Positions 8,865 through 15,471 of a DNA stretch of 23,428 bases are shown here, one piece after another. Made by a program: the position numbers and the translations under genes. Location of the stretch: contig JADHRO010000005.1 in NCBI GenBank assembly GCA_016777395.1, forward strand, positions 1-23,428. The letters run 5' to 3'. Source of the DNA: Chitinophagales bacterium (GTDB lineage Bacteria > Bacteroidota > Bacteroidia > Chitinophagales > UBA8649). The notes under the pieces were generated by a model. The model ran no database searches, was not told the DNA's origin, and was given only the letters and a program-made list of their open reading frames with translations. Each line of letters opens with the position of its first letter. The first letter of the stretch is position 1.

Positions 8865-8874
8865 CTTAAATATA
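8865..8874 (-). promoter_or_regulatory. Candidate promoter element TATATTTAAG upstream of the propeller/InlB gene
   Basis: Minus-strand TATATTTAAG lies 18 bases before the ATG of the exported protein and is identical to the element upstream of the esterase gene. It is one mismatch from TAnnTTTG over its first eight bases. The divergent LD-carboxypeptidase shares this 50-base intergenic region. Confidence 0.25.
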
Positions 8875-8896
8875 GGACTTTATAATCAAAAAATCC

Positions 8897-9805
8897 ATGG
8901 CAGCATTCAAACATCCTCCGTTTTTAAATGCCGGAGATAAGATAGCGATCACAAGCACAGCTCGCTTAATTTCAAAAGAAGAAATTAAATGGGCTAAACA
9001 AAAACTAGAATCATGGGGATACGAAGTGGTCCTTGGAGCAACTATTGGATTAAAACATCATCAATACGCAGGAACTGATCAAGAAAGAGCCGATGCGCTC
9101 CAAGAATTAATCAATAGCGATGATATTAATGCTATTCTATGCGCTCGAGGAGGATATGGGACAGTTCGGATTTTGGACAAACTTGATTTCACTTCCTTCA
9201 TGCAAAAACCGAAATGGATTATAGGCTATAGTGATGTCACTATTCTTCATGCTCATATCAATAATTACCTGGGTATTCAAACGCTGCATGCCAGTATGCC
9301 GATTAACTTTGAAAACAACACAGCAGAGAGTCTAATGTCCATCAAAGAAAGTTTGGAAGGAGGCATGCTGAGTTACCATTTTCCGAGTCATCCACTCAAC
9401 AGAAAAGGCAATTGCACAGGAGAAATCATTGGAGGAAATTTATCTATACTTTACAGTATTTTAGGGACAAGTTCGGGGTTTAATCCTGATAATAAAATTC
9501 TGTTTATTGAAGATTTAGATGAATATCTTTATCATATCGATCGAATGATGATAGCACTTAAAAGGGCTGGAAAGTTGAGCAAACTTAAGGGCTTAATTGT
9601 CGGTGGAATGACAATAATGAATGACAATAATATTCCTTTTGGTCAATCAGCAGAAGAAATTATTCTTGAGCATTGTAAGGAATTTGACTATCCTATATGC
9701 TTTCAAGCACCATTTGGACATCTGGAAGACAATCACTCGCTAAAATTGGGCGCTATGCATAGCTTAAAAATAATCGATGATGGGGTAGAGCTAAAAGCGA
9801 TATAG
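8897..9805 (+). CDS. LD-carboxypeptidase (peptidase family S66)
   Basis: A 302-residue protein, the usual length for S66 enzymes, which cleave the L-Lys/meso-Dap to D-Ala bond of tetrapeptides during cytoplasmic murein recycling. The family serine-glutamate-histidine triad is recognisable: Ser112 in 'GYSDVT', a probable Glu205 in 'FIEDLDEYLYHIDRM' and His275 in 'PFGHLEDN'. The 'CARGGYG' motif (82-88) is also typical. No signal peptide is seen. Murein recycling is the default role. Some S66 relatives act on other peptides, such as the self-immunity enzyme MccF, but nothing here suggests that. The gene is divergent from the propeller/InlB gene and convergent with the ThiE-like gene, with one base between the stop codons. 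Confidence 0.92.
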   Translation: MAAFKHPPFLNAGDKIAITSTARLISKEEIKWAKQKLESWGYEVVLGATIGLKHHQYAGTDQERADALQELINSDDINAILCARGGYGTVRILDKLDFTSFMQKPKWIIGYSDVTILHAHINNYLGIQTLHASMPINFENNTAESLMSIKESLEGGMLSYHFPSHPLNRKGNCTGEIIGGNLSILYSILGTSSGFNPDNKILFIEDLDEYLYHIDRMMIALKRAGKLSKLKGLIVGGMTIMNDNNIPFGQSAEEIILEHCKEFDYPICFQAPFGHLEDNHSLKLGAMHSLKIIDDGVELKAI

Positions 9806-9806
9806 C

Positions 9807-10448
9807 TTATGCAATTTTAAAGGCTGGACTCATATTTCCCATTTCTGCCTGACTAAGTAAAAAGGCGTTAAAAGTATTTACCACATCCCCACTCTTCCAC
9901 AAACTGGATTGCAAGACCATTCCTTTGAATCCTAGCTGATTAATTCTGTGTTGATTTTTGAATTCAATGCCTCCATAAGCATACACATTCTTTGTGGTGC
10001 TAGATATTACATTTTTTACTTCAAATGCATCAAAATTACTCGATGAATTTTGTTCACCCAGCTTTTTATACATTGGGCCAATAAATACTATGTCAAACAT
10101 GGTATCGACAAACTCTACGTTCTTAATATTATCAATGGTTGTTGATAATTGGAACCGCTTGATTCCGTGAAATTTTATTTTTTTGAACTTACCAAAAAAC
10201 CCATTAAAATAACCATTAGGAAGATGTATACCTTTTAGAATGAATGATTTCATTAGACTATGATGATGGTGTAAGACGATACGATGATGATATTCTCGAT
10301 TGATTAAATTTAGCAGTGAACATAAATCATCCTTGGAATAACCTGGCTTTCGAATGTGTAATTCGTCTAATCCAGACTCAAAAAGTTGATTTATTTTATC
10401 AGCTTCATTGCTAATTGCATAGGGTAAAGTATAAACTATGAATTTCAT
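9807..10448 (-). CDS. ThiE/TenI-family protein (thiamine phosphate synthase-like)
   Basis: A 213-residue TIM-barrel protein of the ThiE/TenI superfamily. Matches to the family: 'LHIRKPGYS' (30-38), 'RIVLHHHHSL' (56-65) leading into 'KGIHLPNG' (72-79), 'FDIVFIGPMYKK' (118-129) at the pyrophosphate-binding loop, and 'VYAYGGI' (155-161). ThiE joins HMP-PP and THZ-P into thiamine phosphate, and TenI relatives aromatise the thiazole. This short Bacteroidota form is usually annotated as thiamine phosphate synthase but is divergent, so the exact reaction is uncertain. The 'HHRIVLHHHH' cluster is unusually histidine-rich. The last ~15 residues look like an unstructured extension. It is transcribed away from pnuC across a 78-base region, which suggests a shared cofactor theme. 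Confidence 0.75.
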   Translation of the reverse strand: MKFIVYTLPYAISNEADKINQLFESGLDELHIRKPGYSKDDLCSLLNLINREYHHRIVLHHHHSLMKSFILKGIHLPNGYFNGFFGKFKKIKFHGIKRFQLSTTIDNIKNVEFVDTMFDIVFIGPMYKKLGEQNSSSNFDAFEVKNVISSTTKNVYAYGGIEFKNQHRINQLGFKGMVLQSSLWKSGDVVNTFNAFLLSQAEMGNMSPAFKIA

Positions 10449-10474
10449 TGTTTAGAGTCCTTCTTTTTTTATGA

Positions 10475-10499
10475 ACTTTGGTAGATAAAATGCCAAAGT
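10475..10499. repeat. Inverted repeat ACTTTGG-N11-CCAAAGT between the ThiE-like gene and pnuC
   Basis: A perfect 7-bp inverted repeat with an 11-base spacer, centred in the divergent intergenic region. It could be an operator for a dimeric regulator acting on both genes, or a hairpin in a leader. It has no T-run on either strand, so it is not a terminator. An alternative pairing of AGATA in the spacer with TATCT just downstream is possible. There is no TPP-riboswitch signature here. Confidence 0.4.
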
Positions 10500-10514
10500 C
10501 TATCTTATGTTACT

Positions 10515-10522
10515 TAATTTTG
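10515..10522 (+). promoter_or_regulatory. Candidate -7 box (TAATTTTG) for pnuC
   Basis: TAATTTTG fits TAnnTTTG and ends 4 bases before the first pnuC ATG. A second in-frame ATG two codons later (10533) would give a slightly longer leader. No clear -33 TTG at the usual distance. Confidence 0.35.
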
Positions 10523-10526
10523 TTTT

Positions 10527-11093
10527 ATGCAGATGTTAATCGAAATATTGGGTCTCTTTTTTGGGATTTTATACATCCTTAGTATGGTAAAAGAAAAATG
10601 GTACAGCTGGCCTTTTGGTTTATTAGCTGTAGGGTTTTATGCCATTTCATGTTATCATTACAATTTGATAGGAGAACTTTTTCTTCAATTGATCTACGCA
10701 ATAATAGCACTATATGGATGGTTTAAATGGAGAAATAATTCACATAAGCACTTTACTATCAGTAAACTGTCCAAATTGCAATACATCTACGCAATACTAA
10801 GCGCTATTCTAATTACTTTGGGAAGCTATTTCATCCTCACAAAGATTGGAAGTTCCTTACCCATGCTAGATGCTATTACAAACGGGTTTGCTATTGTTGC
10901 GACCTTCCTTGCTGCAAGAAAGAAAATCGACAACTGGCTTTTTTGGATTCCTATAAATGCCTTGACCGTATGGATGATGTTAACAAAGGGAATGCCCTTC
11001 TATGCTGTATTGTACTTTTGTTACGGGACGTTTGCGTTGTTTGGTTACTACCAATGGTATTTAAAATTGAATAAACCTTCAGCAACTCATTAA
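10527..11093 (+). CDS. pnuC: PnuC-family vitamin-precursor transporter
   Basis: A 188-residue inner-membrane protein with about seven hydrophobic segments, typical of the PnuC family of facilitators that take up nicotinamide riboside (PnuC) or thiamine (PnuT). Motifs include 'YSWPFGLLAVGFYA' (26-39), 'LIYAIIALYGWFKW' (55-68) and 'NWLFWIPIN' (136-144). The WxxW there (Trp137/Trp140) corresponds to the motif that stacks on the nicotinamide ring in characterised PnuC, which favours nicotinamide riboside, though it does not exclude thiamine. Trapping by phosphorylation is needed for uptake, and the gene 5 bases downstream encodes a NadR-like kinase. Met3 is an alternative start. The divergent ThiE-like gene keeps the thiamine option open. 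Confidence 0.88.
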   Translation: MQMLIEILGLFFGILYILSMVKEKWYSWPFGLLAVGFYAISCYHYNLIGELFLQLIYAIIALYGWFKWRNNSHKHFTISKLSKLQYIYAILSAILITLGSYFILTKIGSSLPMLDAITNGFAIVATFLAARKKIDNWLFWIPINALTVWMMLTKGMPFYAVLYFCYGTFALFGYYQWYLKLNKPSATH

Positions 11094-11098
11094 AGAAC

Positions 11099-11635
11099 AT
11101 GGACAGTAGCAAAAATAAAGTCATTAAAATTGGAATAACGGGACCCGAATGCTGTGGGAAAACTTCCCTCGCTCAAAGACTTCATCATGAATTGAAGCTA
11201 CCAATGGTTCATGAATATGCGCGAAGTTATTTTGAAAGTCGGCCAATCAGCAATCAAAAGGAAACCATATACCATATTGCGCAAGAACAGATCAAACTAG
11301 AAAATGAAGTTAGTGCTCTTCATAAAACACTAATTTGCGATTCTGATTTAATCAATATCAAAATATGGTTACGACACTACAATCAACCCATTCCTGATTT
11401 TATTGAGCATCATTTAAGAACAAACCCTTATTCATTTAGCCTATTGATGTACCCCAATATACCATGGGTAAGCGATGGCATGCGCGCTAATCCGCTTAAT
11501 CGATTGAGCTTATATAAGCAATTTGAAGCAGAGTTAAAACTGTATAACATCCCATACCTTTCAATCCATGAGATGGAGGAGGCTAGGTACTCAGCTGCTG
11601 TCGGGGCTATTCAAACTTTGATTCCTAAGGCTTAA
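11099..11635 (+). CDS. NadR-like P-loop kinase (AAA_28; ribosylnicotinamide kinase-like)
   Basis: A 178-residue single-domain ATPase resembling the C-terminal ribosylnicotinamide kinase domain of NadR. Walker A is GPECCGKTS (15-23), followed by 'HEYARSYF' (38-45), the PEYAR-type motif of the family, and 'ICDSDLINIKIW' (79-90), a Walker-B-like segment. It lacks the N-terminal HTH and adenylyltransferase domains of full NadR. It starts 5 bases after pnuC and probably phosphorylates the imported substrate to trap it. Nicotinamide riboside to NMN is the likeliest reaction, by homology and pairing. The 3' end overlaps the end of asnS by 11 bases, tail to tail. Confidence 0.82.
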   Translation: MDSSKNKVIKIGITGPECCGKTSLAQRLHHELKLPMVHEYARSYFESRPISNQKETIYHIAQEQIKLENEVSALHKTLICDSDLINIKIWLRHYNQPIPDFIEHHLRTNPYSFSLLMYPNIPWVSDGMRANPLNRLSLYKQFEAELKLYNIPYLSIHEMEEARYSAAVGAIQTLIPKA

Positions 11636-13145
11636 GCCGTTGACTTGTTCTTGGGAAAGGTGAAGCTTCTCGAATATGTTTTAGCTTACAAATCCAAGTA
11701 ATCAGACGCTCTAAACCTAAACCAAATCCAGCATGAGGAACTGAACCAAATCGGCGTAAGTCCAGATACCATTCATAATCTTCTTGATTAAGGTTCTCTT
11801 CTTGAATTTGTTCAATGAGGAATTCGAGATCAGTTTCGCGCTCACTTCCACCTACAATTTCACCATAACCTTCTGGAGCTAATACATCTACACCCTTTAC
11901 ATAATCGAAATTTCCTTCGACTCTTTTCATATAAAATGCCTTAATTTTTCGAGGCCAATTGTACACCATTATTGGACAACCAAACAGGCGAGTTAATACA
12001 GTTTCATCCGATCCACCTAAGTCACTTCCGTGTTCAAAATTCTCCGCGGACTTTATCCATTGCGGGATATTGCGGGCATCCTCTTCAAGTTCTTTTACTT
12101 GCGCTTTCAGCTGCGCCACTCTGTTTCGATTGAAGTTTTTAATTCCTTTCTTACTTACATTATCATTAACGATTGCTTCACGCTCTTCTATCTCAGCATT
12201 TACCTTGATAATCTCTTCTTGGGTAGTTTTCAAATCATTCCCTAGCATCTGAATCGCATTGACTCCATTCACTTCCTTTTTACCTGTGAGCATTTCTACA
12301 GCCTCATCATAAGAGATTCTTGGGAATTTTTGATTGACAGACTTGAGCGCTTCAATATCGCGACCTAAAATTTCCAACTCTGTTTTACAACGATCAATTA
12401 CTTCATTGACTACAGCCCTTAACATTTCTTCAATCAAATCCATATCCATATCTAGATCGTAAAAAGCCATTTCTGGTTCTACCATCCAAAACTCAGTGAG
12501 GTGTCTTCTTGTTTTTGACTTTTCTGCTCTAAAGGTTGGGCCGAAGGTGTATATTTTCCCTTGAGCCATGGCCATCGCTTCTCCATACAATTGTCCTGTT
12601 TGAGCTAAATAGGCTTCCTGACCGAAGTAATCTGTCTTGAACAAATCAGTTGTTCCTTCTGCAGCACTTCCTGTGAAAATCGGCGAATCCATTAAAGAAA
12701 AGTCCTTCTGCTGAAAAAAGTTATGAATCGCATATATCGTTGCATTTCGCACTTTCATGATTGCCCATTGACGTTTGGACCTCAACCACAAATGCCTTCT
12801 TTCCAATAAAAAATCAACGCCATGTTCTTTAGGTGTAATTGGATAATCTTCCGCGACATCAATAATTTCAAAACTGCTCGCTTGCAACTCATATCCTCCA
12901 AGCTGCTTTTCATCTTTAAGTACTTCTCCACTAATTGAAACCGAACTTTCTAGACTCATTGATTTGCTTAAATCAAAAGTTTCAGAAACTTTATCTTCCG
13001 CAATAACACATTGGCAAAAACCCGAACCATCTCTCAAATTAACAAAAGCTATGCCCTTACTTTCTCGACGATTAGCCACCCAGCCTTTTAAGGTTACGGT
13101 CTGACCTACATATTTAGACATTTCATTAATGTATATCCAATTCAT
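11625..13145 (-). CDS. asnS: Asparaginyl-tRNA synthetase
   Basis: A class IIb synthetase that charges tRNA-Asn. It is 506 residues, somewhat longer than the usual ~465. The N-terminal OB-fold anticodon-binding domain spans about 1-100. Motif 2 is 'GPTFRAEKSKTRRHLTEFW' (202-220), ending at the typical 'MVEPEMAF'. Motif 3 is 'GFGLGLERLITWI' (473-485). The 'GQLYGE' and 'GSAAEGTTDLF' segments match asparaginyl rather than aspartyl enzymes. Residues about 290-365 form a lysine/glutamate-rich, probably helical insertion between motifs 2 and 3, which accounts for the extra length. Start ATG 13143-13145 was chosen; Met9 is a less likely alternative. Divergent from rpoN. Confidence 0.97.
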   Translation of the reverse strand: MNWIYINEMSKYVGQTVTLKGWVANRRESKGIAFVNLRDGSGFCQCVIAEDKVSETFDLSKSMSLESSVSISGEVLKDEKQLGGYELQASSFEIIDVAEDYPITPKEHGVDFLLERRHLWLRSKRQWAIMKVRNATIYAIHNFFQQKDFSLMDSPIFTGSAAEGTTDLFKTDYFGQEAYLAQTGQLYGEAMAMAQGKIYTFGPTFRAEKSKTRRHLTEFWMVEPEMAFYDLDMDMDLIEEMLRAVVNEVIDRCKTELEILGRDIEALKSVNQKFPRISYDEAVEMLTGKKEVNGVNAIQMLGNDLKTTQEEIIKVNAEIEEREAIVNDNVSKKGIKNFNRNRVAQLKAQVKELEEDARNIPQWIKSAENFEHGSDLGGSDETVLTRLFGCPIMVYNWPRKIKAFYMKRVEGNFDYVKGVDVLAPEGYGEIVGGSERETDLEFLIEQIQEENLNQEDYEWYLDLRRFGSVPHAGFGLGLERLITWICKLKHIREASPFPRTSQRLKP

Positions 13146-13167
13146 TGCAATAGCTTTAAATGAAGCG

Positions 13168-13175
13168 TAAAGTTA
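13168..13175 (-). promoter_or_regulatory. Candidate -7 box (TAACTTTA) for asnS
   Basis: Minus-strand TAACTTTA is one base off TAnnTTTG and lies 22 bases before the asnS ATG, a normal leader length. No matching -33 element is seen. It lies in the 163-base asnS/rpoN divergent region, which holds no other gene. Confidence 0.3.
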
Positions 13176-13278
13176 GCTTATTCAATTCTTATTTTATGTA
13201 TCCTTTTATTCAAAATATATAAGTACCCTAAAGTTTTCATCATCCAAAAAGTTTTTAATAGGTTGGCTATTTTTTTCT

Positions 13279-13286
13279 TAATTTTG
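13279..13286 (+). promoter_or_regulatory. Candidate -7 box (TAATTTTG) for rpoN
   Basis: TAATTTTG fits TAnnTTTG and lies 22 bases before the rpoN ATG. Upstream are T-rich stretches but no exact TTG at the ideal spacing. Position and sequence suit a housekeeping Bacteroidota promoter. Confidence 0.4.
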
Positions 13287-13308
13287 AGCTTGAAAATCAA
13301 TACCTTTT

Positions 13309-14781
13309 ATGCTCAATCAACGTTTGTCTCAAAAGCTGCAACAAAAGCTTAGCCCACAACAAATTCAATTAATGAAATTGTTACAGATTCCTACGGCCAA
13401 TTTGGAACAGCGTATAGAAGAAGAGCTAGAGGCTAATCCTGCCCTGGAAGAAGGCGATGTCATTGATAACGTACTGGATGACTTAGACCAGGAAATGGAA
13501 GAAGATAAGACAGAGAAAGAAAGCGAAGATGATCTGGAAGATTTTGGTGTAGAAGAGTATTTCGATGAGGACGGCGAATACCCTGAATACAAAACAAAAG
13601 ACCAAAGCTATGATAATCGTGATGATGATAACAAAACTATTCCAATAAGTGTTGGAATAACCTTCCACGAATTTTTATTAAAACAGTTGGGCATTAAAGA
13701 ATTGCATGGAGACGACTATATTATTGGTTCGCAAATCATAGGTAGTATTGACGATGATGGATATTTAAGAAGAGAAATGATAAATATTGTCGATGACTTA
13801 GCTTTTGCACAAAACATAATAGTAAACGAAGAAAAGATTGAAGAGATTTTAACCTTTGTGCATTCATTTGACCCTTCAGGTGTGGGTGCCCGCGATCTGC
13901 AAGAGTGTTTATTGTTGCAACTTAAAAGGAAGCAGACCAATCCCTTAATAAAGAGTGCAATCATCTTATTAGAAAATCATTTTGAGCATTTTTCAAAAAA
14001 GCATTACAATAAATTGGAAGCTGCCTTGGACTTGAGCTCTGAGGATTTAAAAAGTGTAATAGATGAAATATTAAAGCTAAACCCTAAGCCGGGCAGCGGC
14101 TATACGGGAGGAAACAATTCAAAAATTCATCATTATATTATACCAGACTTCACCGTTAAGAATGAGGCCGGAGAATTAGAGCTCTTGTTAAACATGCGAA
14201 ATGCGCCCGACTTAAAAGTGAGTAGGTCATTTAAGGATATGTACACCTCTTATAAGCAGAGTAAAGAGAAAAATAGTGATAAGAAAAATGCGATTATTTT
14301 TATCAAACAAAAAATGGATGCGGCTAAATGGTTCATAGACGCTATCAAGCAGCGTCAACAAACCATGATGCTCACAATGCGGGCTATTCTGGACTATCAG
14401 AATGAGTTTTTCTTAACCGGCGATGAAATGACCCTAAGACCTATGATTTTAAAGGATATTGCCGAAATGACGGATTTGGATATTTCCACGGTATCCCGTG
14501 TAGCTAATTCAAAGTATGTACAAACAGAATTTGGAACTATCTTATTGAAATTTTTCTTTAGTGAATCCATGCAAAATAGTGATGGAGATGAAATCTCAAC
14601 TAGAGAAATTAAAGCCATACTTCAAGAAATTATTAAGGAAGAGAATAAGAAAAAACCTTATTCAGATCAAAAATTAATGGATTTATTGAAAGGGAAAGGT
14701 TATGAAATAGCCAGAAGAACAGTAGCAAAGTACCGCGAACAATTGAGTATTCCTGTCGCTCGTTTAAGAAAAGAATTATAA
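13309..14781 (+). CDS. rpoN: RNA polymerase sigma-54 factor
   Basis: A 490-residue sigma-54 directing RNA polymerase to -24/-12 promoters opened by AAA+ enhancer-binding proteins. Region I is the glutamine/leucine-rich start 'LSQKLQQKLSPQQIQLMKLL' (6-25). Region II is a strongly acidic linker (about 49-110, many Asp/Glu). Then follow the core-binding domain, an HTH region ('LKDIAEMTDLDISTVSRVAN') and the C-terminal RpoN box ARRTVAKYRE (468-477). All parts are intact. It is followed after 3 bases by a membrane-protein gene, so the two are probably co-transcribed. No enhancer-binding protein or hpf/ptsN-type partner is present in the window, unlike the common proteobacterial arrangement. Confidence 0.97.
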   Translation: MLNQRLSQKLQQKLSPQQIQLMKLLQIPTANLEQRIEEELEANPALEEGDVIDNVLDDLDQEMEEDKTEKESEDDLEDFGVEEYFDEDGEYPEYKTKDQSYDNRDDDNKTIPISVGITFHEFLLKQLGIKELHGDDYIIGSQIIGSIDDDGYLRREMINIVDDLAFAQNIIVNEEKIEEILTFVHSFDPSGVGARDLQECLLLQLKRKQTNPLIKSAIILLENHFEHFSKKHYNKLEAALDLSSEDLKSVIDEILKLNPKPGSGYTGGNNSKIHHYIIPDFTVKNEAGELELLLNMRNAPDLKVSRSFKDMYTSYKQSKEKNSDKKNAIIFIKQKMDAAKWFIDAIKQRQQTMMLTMRAILDYQNEFFLTGDEMTLRPMILKDIAEMTDLDISTVSRVANSKYVQTEFGTILLKFFFSESMQNSDGDEISTREIKAILQEIIKEENKKKPYSDQKLMDLLKGKGYEIARRTVAKYREQLSIPVARLRKEL

Positions 14782-14784
14782 ATT

Positions 14785-15423
14785 ATGCATAATAAGCTAG
14801 CCAAATTAATATCCTACATACTTCACCCCATTTTAATGCCTTTATACATGGCTATATTGGTTATTTTTGCTCATCCGCAACAATTTACAGACACTTCAAT
14901 CATTCACAATGAAGTTAGGCTGATGTACTATGGCGCATTAACTGTTTTTTTTCCATTGTTTTCGTTTATGTTGATGTGGAAACTGGATGTTGTTTCTTCT
15001 TTCGATATGAGTGATGGCAAGGAACGATTTATTCCATTGATTGCTTTAGCTACTTTTTGGTTATGGGCATACTTTCTTTTCAAGGAGGAAGGGCTATATC
15101 GTACCTCTAGTTATTTCCCATTGGGTTTAATGACTTTGGGATGCATATTTTCTCTCTTTATCTTGTTTCCGCTTAATTTTGTAGCAAATACCTCTTGGCA
15201 TCTTGTAGGTATAGGCGGATTGATCAGTTTGATTCTTAATATTATGCGGACAAGTCAATACAATCTCGTATTGGTGTTGATTGCCGCGATAATCCTCTTA
15301 GGCTTATTGGCAAGTGCGCGATTAAGTATGAATTTGGTCAATAAAAACGGGCTAATGATTGGCTTCTTAATTGGTTTCTTTGGGCAGTTTTTTGCTTTTC
15401 AGGTCTGGGGAAGGTTGCTCTAA
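14785..15423 (+). CDS. Six-helix membrane protein, degenerate PAP2-like
   Basis: A 212-residue, very hydrophobic protein with about six predicted membrane segments. Its C-terminal half resembles the PAP2 phosphatase layout: 'TSWHLVGIGGL' (136-146) at the position of motif 2 (P-S-G-H) with His139, and 'ARLSMNLVNKNGLMIGFLIG' (178-197) at motif 3 (SR-x5-H-x3-D). The motif 3 histidine is not there: Val185/Asn186 occupy the place. Phosphatase activity is therefore doubtful, and 'PAP2-like' is a fold-level suggestion only. Similar proteins next to rpoN in Bacteroidota are recalled from general knowledge, not checked. It starts 3 bases after the rpoN stop, so it is probably in the rpoN operon. Confidence 0.7.
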   Translation: MHNKLAKLISYILHPILMPLYMAILVIFAHPQQFTDTSIIHNEVRLMYYGALTVFFPLFSFMLMWKLDVVSSFDMSDGKERFIPLIALATFWLWAYFLFKEEGLYRTSSYFPLGLMTLGCIFSLFILFPLNFVANTSWHLVGIGGLISLILNIMRTSQYNLVLVLIAAIILLGLLASARLSMNLVNKNGLMIGFLIGFFGQFFAFQVWGRLL

Positions 15424-15424
15424 T

Positions 15425-15449
15425 AAAGACCTATTGTTAGAAGGTCTTT
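15425..15449. terminator. Hairpin between convergent genes (possible bidirectional terminator)
   Basis: A perfect 8-bp inverted repeat, AAAGACCT (15425-15432) and AGGTCTTT (15442-15449), with a 9-base loop. It sits in the 48-base gap between the stop of the PAP2-like gene (+) and the stop of the PorE-like gene (-). T-runs on both sides are short (TTT), so it is a modest terminator by sequence, but the location is right for ending both transcripts. Confidence 0.55.
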
Positions 15450-15471
15450 CAAAACAATTCGATTTCTAATT

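Noticed and set aside
10449..10526. TPP riboswitch upstream of pnuC or the ThiE-like gene
   Set aside because: None of the conserved thi-box segments (CTGAGA and the ACCTGAT...GCGTAGGGA part) is visible on either strand; only a simple inverted repeat is present.
11959..12252. 97-residue open frame antisense to asnS
   Set aside because: It lies wholly opposite a well-supported asnS region, is serine/leucine-rich as expected of an antisense shadow, and has no recognisable motif.
13365..13592. Serine-rich open frame antisense to the acidic region of rpoN
   Set aside because: The Ser runs are the complement of the Asp/Glu-rich region II codons, so it is a composition artefact.
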